A stretch of DNA of 44,364 nt from a virus (IMGVR_UViG_3300042455_002512:1-44364), one strand, 5' to 3'; counted from the first letter of the stretch, positions 17,273 to 25,547 are shown. Program-made: numbers and translations. Notes: a model not told the origin generated them from the letters alone.

Positions 17273-17281
17273 GTTTTGTAG

Positions 17282-19021
17282 TTATAAACGGGTGTTGATT
17301 CTATTCATCAATTCTTCTATGAAATCCGCCTTATCCAAGTTATCTCCCATTACAGTATCGATTATATTTTTCTTTTTGGATAGCATATCATAAATAACAC
17401 CTTCTATTGTGTTGTCAAAAATTGGATAATAGACTGACACTGAATTTTTTTGACCGTATCTATATGCTCTATCCTCAGCTTGTTGGTGATGAGCGGGAAC
17501 AAAAGATAGGTCGTTGAATATAACCGCCTCGGCTGCGGTTAAGGTTAAACCAACTCCGGCCGCCAACAAATTGCCCACGAATACTTTAATCTTATCGTTC
17601 TCTTGAAATTGGTCAACTGCATGTTGTCTCATTGGTTTACTTGTTGACCCATCTAAACGAACCGCCTGTTTACCAAAATGGTCGGCGATTTTATTTAAAG
17701 TATCGGTGAAATTAGTAAAAACAATAACTTTTTTATCTTGGTCAATAATATTTTGAATTAATTCAATGGTATCCGAGACTTTTTCATCCGCAATTGTTTG
17801 TCTTACTTTCATTAACTTGTTAAATTGAACGGTCAATGATGACGATTCATCTTTTCTATTTTCATACCAATTGTAATAATCCCCCATCAATTCCTCATAA
17901 ACTTTTGACTTTAATCTGAGATATACAGGTGAAATAATTTTATCAGGTAAATCTAAAACTTCAGTTTTTAATCTCCTTAGAACCTGTCGAGAAGTCCTAT
18001 CTCTTAACTCTTCTAAATTTGAAGCCCCTGTAACATTCCAAACTTTTCTATTTCCAGCCTTAAATTGGTATCCTTGACAATATCTTATGGCGTAGGCCAT
18101 CCAATTTTGTGCAACGGGACTTTCAATTAAACTTAATAGGTTGAAATAATTCATTGGACGAGATGTCATTGGGGTTCCCGTTAACAACCACAGTCTTTTT
18201 ACATTTTTGGCAAAACTATTAATCAATTTGGTTCTTTGAGCTTGAACATTTTGAACATAGTGAGCCTCATCTATTATAATTAAATCAAAATTTCCTTGAG
18301 TTATTGGTGAATTTTGTTTGTCCTTCAAATCATAAAAATTCTTTATAATATCATAGTTAACAATCACAAAATCATGTTCCAAAGAGAAGTTTTTTCCCTC
18401 TGCAATATAAACACTCCTATCGGTGTAGTTTTGAATCTCTCTCATCCAGTTTATTTTGAGTGAAGCCGGACAAATAATTAAAACTTTCTGAATACCCGTT
18501 TCTAAAGCCGCTATAATTGTTGCCGTTGTCTTACCCAATCCCATGTCGTCAGCCAAGATAAACCTAGTACTACCGACCAATTTTTCAATAGCAATTTTCT
18601 GATGTTCTAAAGCTGGTCTATGTTTGTACTTTTCATAGTCAACTTTAACATCTTTAATAACATGTGTCTTAATTATGGCTCCTTTGGGTAACCAAAAATC
18701 GTGAATAGTCTCACCTGAAAAAACTTTACCCCAAACGTGGTATGATTTTTCTTTTTCCACTAATAGTTTTTCAATCCACAATTCGGTAGGTATTTCAGAA
18801 TAAAGTTTTTCGTCGGCAATTTTCTTTGCAAAATATGGGTCTAAATCAACCCATTTTTTCGCGACTTTTGGAACAACATCGTGATAAGTTGTAATATATT
18901 CTGATTGAGCTCTTGTGGGGTAAAACTTTTTGTTTGACTCTTTTTGAGTTTTTAATCTTAAAATATAATTATTAGCACCCGAATATGACTCTAAAATATT
19001 CAGAGCTCTACTTTCAATCAT
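17282..19021 (-). CDS. SNF2-family (SMARCAL1-like) DNA-dependent ATPase/helicase
   Basis: I start at complement 19021 (MIESRALNILESYSG, 579 residues); the upstream ATG at 19102 would overlap the divergent gp14-like gene. SF2 motifs are complete: ADDMGLGKTT (Walker A), IIDEAHYVQN (DEAH box), LLTGTPM (motif III), IVFTNFTDTL (motif IV), GVGLTLTAAEAVIF (motif V) and QAEDRAYRYGQ (motif VI). The last is the SNF2 signature. The family translocates on duplex DNA and remodels forks or protein-DNA complexes. T4 has a different SF2 enzyme, UvsW, for fork reversal; this protein may fill that role. About 165 residues precede the ATPase core and could bind DNA. Family assignment is firm; role is inferred. 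Confidence 0.9.
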   Translation of the reverse strand: MIESRALNILESYSGANNYILRLKTQKESNKKFYPTRAQSEYITTYHDVVPKVAKKWVDLDPYFAKKIADEKLYSEIPTELWIEKLLVEKEKSYHVWGKVFSGETIHDFWLPKGAIIKTHVIKDVKVDYEKYKHRPALEHQKIAIEKLVGSTRFILADDMGLGKTTATIIAALETGIQKVLIICPASLKINWMREIQNYTDRSVYIAEGKNFSLEHDFVIVNYDIIKNFYDLKDKQNSPITQGNFDLIIIDEAHYVQNVQAQRTKLINSFAKNVKRLWLLTGTPMTSRPMNYFNLLSLIESPVAQNWMAYAIRYCQGYQFKAGNRKVWNVTGASNLEELRDRTSRQVLRRLKTEVLDLPDKIISPVYLRLKSKVYEELMGDYYNWYENRKDESSSLTVQFNKLMKVRQTIADEKVSDTIELIQNIIDQDKKVIVFTNFTDTLNKIADHFGKQAVRLDGSTSKPMRQHAVDQFQENDKIKVFVGNLLAAGVGLTLTAAEAVIFNDLSFVPAHHQQAEDRAYRYGQKNSVSVYYPIFDNTIEGVIYDMLSKKKNIIDTVMGDNLDKADFIEELMNRINTRL

Positions 19022-19081
19022 ATTTTCTACCTGTCCTGTCTCCAAAACAATATTTGATATTATAAAAATAGTAAAATTTAG

Positions 19082-19094
19082 ATATTTATCAATA
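19082..19094 (+). promoter_or_regulatory. Late-type motif overlapping the gp14-like start codon
   Basis: ATATTTATCAATA: the core TATCAATA (19087-19094) is one base off the T4 late core, and its last base is the A of the ATG at 19094. Used as a promoter with T4 spacing, it would start transcription inside the gene. It lies in the divergent gap between the helicase and neck genes. Confidence 0.35.
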
Positions 19095-19609
19095 TGGGAC
19101 AACCAAGAGTACCGATTTCAAGAATAGGTAAATTTTTCGGAGCGGAGGATTATGACCTTGATATATCAATGGGTGAGGAATGGTTACATGGTGACATGAA
19201 TTTCACATTGGTTTTGTATAGTGTTGATAGATATAAGACTAAAACCGATGATGTTTATGGAGAAACTCTAACTGACGGTATAAAGTTTAATCCACCAGTT
19301 GAATTTAAGGCATTTGTTCAAATAATGGCTCCTGAGAATAAAAATTTGGGAACTTCTAAAATAGAACAAACGGAACCTGGTAATATTAAAATTTCAGTAT
19401 ATCAAAAACATTTGGAGGAACTTGGGATTGATATAAACTTTGGTGATTACATTGGATATTATGAAACTGAATCACGAGTTAGATACTATACGGTTAATAA
19501 TGATGGTCGTGTTGTTTCAGATAACAAACACACATACGCTGGATATTTACCTTTTTATAGAACAATAACCGCATCACCTGTGACGGATAACGAATTTAGA
19601 GGATTATGA
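19094..19609 (+). CDS. Neck protein, gp14-like
   Basis: A 171-residue protein. Its layout parallels T4 gp14: FTLVLYSVDRYKTKTDDVYG corresponds to the gp14 segment with YYIPREY and IFGED; then a compact beta region (VEFKAFVQIM); then INFGDYIGYYETESRVRYY followed by YRTITA near the end, where gp14 has a GDLIYFP strand and IRKITA. T4 gp14 joins gp13 in the neck that closes the packaged head. T4 gp14 is longer (256 residues), so this would be a shorter version. The next ORF overlaps by ATGA (19606-19609), and the gp15-like gene follows, matching T4 gene order 14-15. Homology is by eye, hence moderate confidence. Confidence 0.6.
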   Translation: MGQPRVPISRIGKFFGAEDYDLDISMGEEWLHGDMNFTLVLYSVDRYKTKTDDVYGETLTDGIKFNPPVEFKAFVQIMAPENKNLGTSKIEQTEPGNIKISVYQKHLEELGIDINFGDYIGYYETESRVRYYTVNNDGRVVSDNKHTYAGYLPFYRTITASPVTDNEFRGL

Positions 19610-19764
19610 AAATTAAAATAACAGAAGAACAATTAATTAAGTTAACCGAAATGGTTGATTTAGAAAAAGTAGTTTGTGATGTGTGTGGGTGGTCGTGGAA
19701 ATTATCAGAAGGAGGAAACGACCCTTATATCTGTCATACATGTGGACATAATAATGAAGAATAA
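19606..19764 (+). CDS. 52-aa zinc-ribbon protein
   Basis: A short gene tightly fitted between the gp14-like and gp15-like genes: its ATG overlaps the previous TGA (ATGA), and its TAA overlaps the next ATG (TAATG at 19762-19766). The product has an acidic helix (ITEEQLIKLTEMVDLEK) and then two Cys pairs, CDVCG and CHTCG, separated by 17 residues, which form a zinc ribbon. The Trp-rich loop (GWSWKL) between the pairs is typical of rubredoxin-like ribbons. It may bind DNA, RNA or a protein partner. Overlapping starts and stops on both sides strongly support it being a real gene in the neck operon. The function is not known. Confidence 0.8.
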   Translation: MKIKITEEQLIKLTEMVDLEKVVCDVCGWSWKLSEGGNDPYICHTCGHNNEE

Positions 19765-20801
19765 TGCCATTACCTAAAAAAATTAAAAAACATATTCCTT
19801 TAACTCAACCTAAGACTTTATTAAGTAGGAGATATGAACTTGCTGAAAAAATTCAACAAGACGGGACATTTTTACCGAAGTCATTATTACATGCGGATTT
19901 GGATAAAGGATTTTTAGATTTTGTTAAAGATGAGTTAAAAACAATTGTTGATGGTAAAGTGGTCCCAATGGTTGACATTCTTATAACCACTCAAAATTGG
20001 GCTCAATTTACAGAAACTTGGAATTTCCAAAATTTAGATAAAAACGCGGAGCCTCCATTCATTACAGTAGTCAGGGTACCTGAAGTTAAATTTGGAACGA
20101 ATCCTGCGGTAATGTACAATATACCAAATAGAAAACAATATTTTTATGCTCAAGTCCCTACATGGGATGGAAATAGACAAGGTTTTGATGTGTATAAAAT
20201 ACCTCAACCTGTTCCTGTAGATATAACTTATTCTGTAAAAATTATTTGTAATAGAATGAGAGAACTCAATACGTTTAACAAAAACGTAATTGAGAAATTT
20301 GCATCAAGACAGGCTTATCAGGTTATTAAAGGTCATTACATACCGATTGTTATGGGTGAAATTTCTGATGAATCAGTTATGGAACTCGAGAAAAGAAAGT
20401 TTTATATACAAAGTTACTCATTTACAATGTTAGGTTTTTTAATTGATGAGAATGAATTTGAGGTGTCACCCGCAATTTCAAGAGTTTTACAATTAACTGA
20501 AACTGAAAGAAAAGATGTTAGAAGGCAAAAGAAAAGAAATTCAAATCCATCAAGTACAACTATGAATATTGATTTTCCTGTGGATGTTGACAGTTATACC
20601 AAAAAATTTGATTACTCGGTTAACGTTAATATTAGTAATCCCGTTAATATATCATCATATTCTGTATACATTAATGATAACTATTTTGGAGATGACATTC
20701 TACAGATTCAAATTAATAGTGGGGATACTTTAAAAGTTACGGTTGTTAAACCTGATTACTATGGTCAAACATCTATGGTGTTTAACAATCTTTTAGTTTA
20801 G
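19764..20801 (+). CDS. Tail terminator / sheath-stabilising neck protein, gp15-like
   Basis: A 345-residue structural protein. The middle part matches the T4 gp15 plan: a strand with VPMVDILITTQNW, then PVPVDITYSVKIICNR (gp15 has PSPIKMIYELSIFTR), a helix ending ASRQAY, GHYIPIVMG, and RRKF-type residues before FYIQSYSFTMLGFLID (gp15 has RRRIEWSLTFEVNGWM). T4 gp15 caps the tail and binds the neck. The C-terminal 90 residues (NIDFPVDVDSYTKK onward) look like a separate Ig-like beta domain. It follows the zinc-ribbon gene with a TAATG overlap, and its stop overlaps the convergent RHH gene. Gene order supports the call; sequence similarity is remote. Confidence 0.6.
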   Translation: MPLPKKIKKHIPLTQPKTLLSRRYELAEKIQQDGTFLPKSLLHADLDKGFLDFVKDELKTIVDGKVVPMVDILITTQNWAQFTETWNFQNLDKNAEPPFITVVRVPEVKFGTNPAVMYNIPNRKQYFYAQVPTWDGNRQGFDVYKIPQPVPVDITYSVKIICNRMRELNTFNKNVIEKFASRQAYQVIKGHYIPIVMGEISDESVMELEKRKFYIQSYSFTMLGFLIDENEFEVSPAISRVLQLTETERKDVRRQKKRNSNPSSTTMNIDFPVDVDSYTKKFDYSVNVNISNPVNISSYSVYINDNYFGDDILQIQINSGDTLKVTVVKPDYYGQTSMVFNNLLV

Positions 20802-20962
20802 TCTTCACCGTAAATATCCTTTTTTTCTTTACAGGTTTCAATTATAAGTTTTTCTAAAAACCTATAAATTTTAACTCCTTTCTTGTCACAATAATCTTTT
20901 AATAGTTTGTGAGCATCTTTTGAAATCTTTAAATTCTTTATTTCTCGACCGTTCTGCAACAT
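20798..20962 (-). CDS. 54-aa ribbon-helix-helix protein
   Basis: A minus-strand gene in the gap between the gp15-like and sheath genes, ATG at complement 20960-20962 and TAA at 20798-20800. The product begins MLQNGREIKNLKISKDAHKL and continues with two predicted helices (LKDYCDKKG, then YRFLEKLIIETCKEKK). The pattern of one beta strand (IKNLKIS) followed by helix-turn-helix with a Gly in the turn is that of ribbon-helix-helix DNA-binding proteins (Arc/MetJ type), which act as dimers or tetramers at operators. Its stop overlaps the stop of the convergent gp15-like gene. The divergent sheath promoter region lies upstream and is a candidate target. The class is likely, its target inferred. Confidence 0.7.
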   Translation of the reverse strand: MLQNGREIKNLKISKDAHKLLKDYCDKKGVKIYRFLEKLIIETCKEKKDIYGED

Positions 20963-20967
20963 AAGAT

Positions 20968-20991
20968 AAAAAAGGCAGAAAATAGTCTGCC
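20968..20991 (-). terminator. Minus-strand terminator/attenuator before the RHH gene
   Basis: Read on the minus strand: GGCAGA, a 6-nt loop, TCTGCC, then six T. This is a rho-independent terminator shape 5 nt upstream of the RHH start codon. It would stop minus-strand transcription arriving from the sheath side, or act as an attenuator if the RHH promoter lies upstream of it. On the plus strand no T-run follows. Confidence 0.6.
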
Positions 20992-20996
20992 CAATT

Positions 20997-21004
20997 TATA
21001 AATA
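20997..21004 (+). promoter_or_regulatory. Exact late core TATAAATA, distal sheath promoter candidate
   Basis: An exact TATAAATA sits 79 nt upstream of the sheath ATG. It lacks the ATATT extension (it is preceded by CAATT). If used it gives a leader of about 75 nt that includes the small inverted repeat CTTGA/TCAAG (21005-21021). A second late-type site lies at 21041-21053. Confidence 0.45.
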
Positions 21005-21040
21005 CTTGATACAAAGTCAAGAATTTTGGTTTTTTCTCAA

Positions 21041-21053
21041 ATATTTATCTATA
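21041..21053 (+). promoter_or_regulatory. Late-type promoter, proximal sheath
   Basis: ATATTTATCTATA, with the core TATCTATA (21046-21053), lies 30 nt before the sheath ATG at 21084. The ATATTTAT half is exact. The A-rich leader that follows has no Shine-Dalgarno sequence, as is usual for Bacteroidetes highly expressed genes. Confidence 0.5.
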
Positions 21054-21083
21054 AAAATAAATTAACTAACAAAAAAATTAATA

Positions 21084-24000
21084 ATGGCTTCTAACAGTAA
21101 AGTATTCGTATCTCCCGGGGTTTATACCTCTGAGGTCGATTTGAGTTTTGTATCACAAAGTGTTGGTGTTACAACTCTAGGTATTGTTGGTGAAACTTTA
21201 AAGGGTCCGGCTTTTGAGCCAATCTTTATTACCAACTTTGATGAATTCACCACCTATTTTGGTGGAACTTCACCTGAAAAATTTATAAACACACAAATCC
21301 CAAAATATGAGGCCGCGTATATTGCTAAGGCTTATTTACAACAATCTAATCAATTGTTTGTAACTAGAATTTTAGGTCTATCAGGTTATGATGCTGGTCC
21401 ATCATGGTCTATAAGAGTTAAGGCAAACGTTGACCCTTCAACTGTTGGTTTTAATTGTATAGCATTCGATGGCCCTGATTTATCAACGGGTTGTGCGATT
21501 GAATGTATTCAGTATGAACAATATGATTATAATATTATTTTTACAGGATGTAACAATGGTATTTCATCTATATCATTTACAGATACTACAGGGTCACCTG
21601 ATATTCTTTTAGAAAGATTAGACTTACCTTACGAACAATTTGATGGTGGTGTTTCATCACTCAGAACTGATTTATTGAATCAAATTAATAATGTTATAGA
21701 TGATAATGATTTACAATATTATCAAATGAATGTTTATGGTGCCGTTCCACAATCTATAATAACAGATTTTGAAAGTTACGGTTACACGTCATTTACAAAT
21801 GTTTTTGAAGTTGACGATTATATTTACGAAACCGCCAACTTTACAGATGCTAATAATGACCCTTGGTATTATGCTATGTTTGATAATAATGGAAACTCGG
21901 TATATACCGGTTCTTCATTTTATTCTTATTTATCAATTACAAATTCTACATCTTCTTCTAATTGTGCAACTTTTTACAATTATAGTGTTTATGGAGTTAA
22001 TGGTGTTATAAATTATAATACAAATACTATTAATGTGGTATTACCATATTCCGCGTTTTCAGGAGTTAATCTTTCGACAATTATAAGTGATTTCAGCGCT
22101 TGTACCGCAAATGTAACGGTTAATGGTTTACCTCAAGAAACTGCAAATACTGAAAATGATTTTTCATTTGGTCCTATAACTTATGTTTTAGTATCTGAAG
22201 ATACAGGAACTACAACAAACTGGACAGTTTCAGTAACTGTTCAAAATCCTTGTGACCCATTGACTTCAGGTAATACTGGTTCAGAAAATGTTGGTGAAAT
22301 ATTACAATGTTACACAGGTTCCGTTGTAGGTAGAATATACGTTTACTCAGGAACTGCTTTTACAAATTATGATGATTTAGTTATAGCAACACTTCGTTCA
22401 AGAGGATTGGCAACATATTCTTCAGATAATGGTGCGGTATATGAGGTTCCAGATTTAAGTGGTGTTACTTTAAATTGTACAGGTGCGTATTCAGGTGTTA
22501 CCAAAAACCCATATTTAACATTTGGAGTTAATGTAACAAGTAAAGATGGAGATGTATATTTCTTTGAAACTTCATTAACAAATTCAGATACAGAATATAT
22601 AACTAAAGTTTTTGGAACAACTAATTTTTCAAAACCTAGAACTGTTGTCCCTCTTTTTGTTGAAGAAAAATATCAACTTCTTTTGAACTATGGTTATAGA
22701 AAAGGTTATATTAGAGGTTTAGATTGTGAATTAATTTCTCTACCTGATGCAAGACAAGGGTTCGACCCAACTTCAATCGGATGGTATTTAGAACAATATC
22801 AATCACCAACATCTCCATGGGTTGTTTCTGAACTTAGAGGTAATAAAGTTTATAACTTATTTAAGTTTACAACAATTGCCGATGGTAATGACGCAAATAC
22901 CGAAGTTAAAATTTCTATAGCTAACATGTCATTTGGTAATGGAACATTCGATGTTTTAGTTAGAGATTTCTATGATTCAGACGCAAATCCAATTGTAATT
23001 GAGAAATTTACAAATTGTTCAATGGACCCAAATGATAATAGTTTTATTGCTAAAAAAATTGGTACTAAAGACGGTGAATATCAATTAAACTCTAAGTATG
23101 TTATGTTAGAAATAAATGAGGACGCTCCAATAGACGCGTTACCTTGTGGATTCTTAGGTTACAATATGAGAGAATATGCGGGAGCTCGTCCACCGTTCCC
23201 AATCTACAAAACAAAATACGATTTCCCTGGTGAAGTAATTTATGACCCTCCATTTGGTTTGGCAACAGGTGGTAATGATGCGATTACTTCTGGTGGTGAT
23301 AATGTCCGTAGAACTTACTTGGGTATTTCCGACACTATAGGTATTGATGTTGATTTTTATCAATATAAAGGAAAACAAACTCCTCTTAATATTTGTACAG
23401 ATACTACGGGTGATGAGTGGGCTTATAGAACTAGAGGTTTTCATATGGACGTAAACGCAAGTGCTATTACAATAGGTAATGGATTTGCAACTTCAGGTGA
23501 ACCGACCTTCTATGTTGGTTCTGCATCATTCACTAGCGACCCTGATAATGAAACAAATCCATATTACAGAATATACGCTCGTAAATTCTCATTGTTATGT
23601 CAAGGTGGTTTTGACGGATGGGATATCTATAGAGAATACAGAACAAACGCCGACAGATTTGTATTAGGAAAGAGTGGTTATTTGAGAGGAGCGTGTGCTG
23701 ACACAAGATACCCTAACGCAACTGGATGGGGAGCGTTTAAACAAATTTCAGTTGGTGATAACACAATGGATTATGGTAATAGTGACTATTACGCTTATTT
23801 ATTAGGTCAAAAATCATTCTCTAATCCTGAAGCGGTTAATATTAACGTATTTGTAACGCCTGGTATTGATTATGTTAATCATTCTAATTTGGTAGAAGCG
23901 GCTGTAGAAATGATAGAGTTTGACAGAGCAGATTCTTTGTATATTACAACTACTCCTGACTATAACATGTTCTCATCAACTGCAGGTGAACCAACTGAAT

Positions 24001-24671
24001 TAATTTACCCACAAGAAGCGGTTGATAACTTAGAGACCGCGGGATTAGATTCTAACTACACTTGTACTTATTACCCATGGGTATTAACGAGAGATACGGT
24101 TAACAATACTCAAATTTACATTCCTGCGACTGCTGAAGTTACTAAAAACTTGGCGTTAACTGATAACATCGCGTTCCCTTGGTTCGCGGCGGCTGGCTAC
24201 ACTCGTGGTATAGTAAACGCTATCAAAGCTCGTAAGAAACTAACTCAAGAGGATAGAGACACTCTTTATCAAGGTAGAATTAACCCAATTGCAACCTTCT
24301 CTGATGTAGGAACTGTAATTTGGGGTAATAAAACTTTACAAATTAGACAGTCGGCTCTTGACAGAATTAACGTTAGAAGATTGTTATTACAAGCTCGTAA
24401 GTTGATTTCAGCAGTTTCTGTTAGATTGTTATTTGAACAAAATGACCAAAAGGTTAGACAAGATTTCTTGGACGCGGTTAATCCAATCTTAGATGCTATT
24501 AGAAGAGACAGAGGTTTATACGATTTCCGTGTAACAGTTTCTTCAGATGTTGCTGACTTAGATAGAAACCAAATGACAGGTAAAATCTACATTAAACCTA
24601 CAAGGTCTCTTGAATTTATAGATATAACATTCTACATAACCCCAACAGGTGCGTCGTTTGAAAATATCTAA
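21084..24671 (+). CDS. 18: Tail sheath protein, gp18-like, oversized
   Basis: A 1195-residue contractile sheath subunit. The N-terminus (VFVSPGVYTSEVDLS, then GIVGETLKGPAFEP) is the conserved sheath start. The C-terminal 330 residues are also typical: VFVTPGIDYVNHSNLVEAAVEMIE, then SALDRINVRRLLLQARKLIS, and the final strand region with IDITFYITPTG. T4 gp18 has 659 residues, so about 500 extra residues are present. Most lie between about residues 100 and 530, in beta-rich, Ser/Thr/Asn-rich sequence that should project from the outside of the tail. It is preceded by two late-type promoters and followed by a strong terminator, as expected for an abundant protein. Confidence 0.93.
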   Translation: MASNSKVFVSPGVYTSEVDLSFVSQSVGVTTLGIVGETLKGPAFEPIFITNFDEFTTYFGGTSPEKFINTQIPKYEAAYIAKAYLQQSNQLFVTRILGLSGYDAGPSWSIRVKANVDPSTVGFNCIAFDGPDLSTGCAIECIQYEQYDYNIIFTGCNNGISSISFTDTTGSPDILLERLDLPYEQFDGGVSSLRTDLLNQINNVIDDNDLQYYQMNVYGAVPQSIITDFESYGYTSFTNVFEVDDYIYETANFTDANNDPWYYAMFDNNGNSVYTGSSFYSYLSITNSTSSSNCATFYNYSVYGVNGVINYNTNTINVVLPYSAFSGVNLSTIISDFSACTANVTVNGLPQETANTENDFSFGPITYVLVSEDTGTTTNWTVSVTVQNPCDPLTSGNTGSENVGEILQCYTGSVVGRIYVYSGTAFTNYDDLVIATLRSRGLATYSSDNGAVYEVPDLSGVTLNCTGAYSGVTKNPYLTFGVNVTSKDGDVYFFETSLTNSDTEYITKVFGTTNFSKPRTVVPLFVEEKYQLLLNYGYRKGYIRGLDCELISLPDARQGFDPTSIGWYLEQYQSPTSPWVVSELRGNKVYNLFKFTTIADGNDANTEVKISIANMSFGNGTFDVLVRDFYDSDANPIVIEKFTNCSMDPNDNSFIAKKIGTKDGEYQLNSKYVMLEINEDAPIDALPCGFLGYNMREYAGARPPFPIYKTKYDFPGEVIYDPPFGLATGGNDAITSGGDNVRRTYLGISDTIGIDVDFYQYKGKQTPLNICTDTTGDEWAYRTRGFHMDVNASAITIGNGFATSGEPTFYVGSASFTSDPDNETNPYYRIYARKFSLLCQGGFDGWDIYREYRTNADRFVLGKSGYLRGACADTRYPNATGWGAFKQISVGDNTMDYGNSDYYAYLLGQKSFSNPEAVNINVFVTPGIDYVNHSNLVEAAVEMIEFDRADSLYITTTPDYNMFSSTAGEPTELIYPQEAVDNLETAGLDSNYTCTYYPWVLTRDTVNNTQIYIPATAEVTKNLALTDNIAFPWFAAAGYTRGIVNAIKARKKLTQEDRDTLYQGRINPIATFSDVGTVIWGNKTLQIRQSALDRINVRRLLLQARKLISAVSVRLLFEQNDQKVRQDFLDAVNPILDAIRRDRGLYDFRVTVSSDVADLDRNQMTGKIYIKPTRSLEFIDITFYITPTGASFENI

Positions 24672-24682
24672 TCAATAATATA

Positions 24683-24711
24683 AGACAGGTCGGCAAAAGT
24701 CGGCCTGTCTT
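24683..24711 (+). terminator. Rho-independent terminator after tail sheath
   Basis: GACAGGTCGGC, loop AAAA, then GTCGGCCTGTC forms an 11-bp stem with two G-T pairs, followed by TTTATATTTAT. It starts 12 nt after the sheath stop codon. Confidence 0.85.
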
Positions 24712-24712
24712 T

Positions 24713-24725
24713 ATATTTATTTAAT
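24713..24725 (+). promoter_or_regulatory. Late-type motif directly after the sheath terminator
   Basis: ATATTTATTTAAT, with the core TATTTAAT (24718-24725), begins two bases after the terminator stem and lies 3 nt before the ATG of the HAD-like gene (24729). The extension is exact but the core is weak. Confidence 0.3.
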
Positions 24726-24728
24726 ATT

Positions 24729-25547
24729 ATGAGATTAAAATCAGTTAACGAAGGAATTACAGAAACCGGAACTCCGGACATGAAGTATTATGCATTTGAT
24801 TGGGATGACAATATTTTGATAATGCCAACAAAAATAATTCTTAAAGATAACAAGAATGATGAAGTTGGAATGTCTACCGAAGATTTTGCGGAATATAGAA
24901 TGAAAATTGGTAAAGAACCTTTTGAATATAATGGACATAACATTGTAGGGTTTGCTGAAAATCCATTTAGGTATTTTAGTGTGGAAGGAGATAAACAGTT
25001 TATAATTGATTCTCTATTAGGAAAACCAGGTCCTGCTTGGTCTGATTTTGTAGAGTCTATTAATAACGGTTCTATTTTTTCAATCGTGACCGCTAGAGGA
25101 CATACACCTGAAGTTATGAAAGAGTCAGTTTACAATATGATAATTTCAAACCATATGGGTATAGATTCTAATGAACTTCTAAAAAATTTAGAAAAATTTA
25201 GAGACATAGAAGGTATTGGTAAATCATCAAAAAAAGAAATGATAAAAGAATACTTAAATATGTGTCGGTTTTACCCTGTAACTTATGGTAAAGGAAGTGC
25301 GGTTAGTCCCGAAGAAGGAAAAATTAAAGCTTTAAATGAATTTGTGGGATATGTTAAAAGAATCTCTAAACACATAGAGAAAAAGGCATATTTAAAGAAT
25401 AGAATATCAAATAATTTTGTACCTACAATTGGATTTTCTGATGATGACCTAATGAATTTGGAAAAAGTTAAAAGTCATTTTGAAAATGAACCAGATAATA
25501 TAATTAAAACGATTTCAACTGCAGGAGGAGTAAAAAAACCTTATTAA
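24729..25547 (+). CDS. HAD-superfamily phosphatase-like protein
   Basis: A 272-residue protein with haloacid-dehalogenase motifs: FDWDDNIL with nucleophile Asp24 and general acid Asp26, IVTARGHTPEVM as the motif II threonine region, a Lys-rich stretch (KIKALNEF) that may give the motif III lysine, and GFSDDDLMNL as the acidic motif IV that binds magnesium. Such enzymes remove phosphate from small molecules, proteins or nucleic acid ends. The gene lies between sheath and tail tube, preceded by a terminator and a weak late-type motif. A DNA-end or nucleotide phosphatase would be plausible, but the sequence does not identify the substrate. Confidence 0.75.
   Translation: MRLKSVNEGITETGTPDMKYYAFDWDDNILIMPTKIILKDNKNDEVGMSTEDFAEYRMKIGKEPFEYNGHNIVGFAENPFRYFSVEGDKQFIIDSLLGKPGPAWSDFVESINNGSIFSIVTARGHTPEVMKESVYNMIISNHMGIDSNELLKNLEKFRDIEGIGKSSKKEMIKEYLNMCRFYPVTYGKGSAVSPEEGKIKALNEFVGYVKRISKHIEKKAYLKNRISNNFVPTIGFSDDDLMNLEKVKSHFENEPDNIIKTISTAGGVKKPY

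Noticed and set aside
19022-19102. N-terminal extension of the SNF2 protein to the ATG at 19102
   Set aside because: It would overlap the divergent gp14-like gene and its promoter motif, and the added residues (IIS, NFTIF) look like intergenic sequence.
21005-21021. Small inverted repeat CTTGA/TCAAG as a terminator
   Set aside because: A 5-bp stem with a 7-nt loop is too weak, and the T-rich stretch after it is not directly adjacent.
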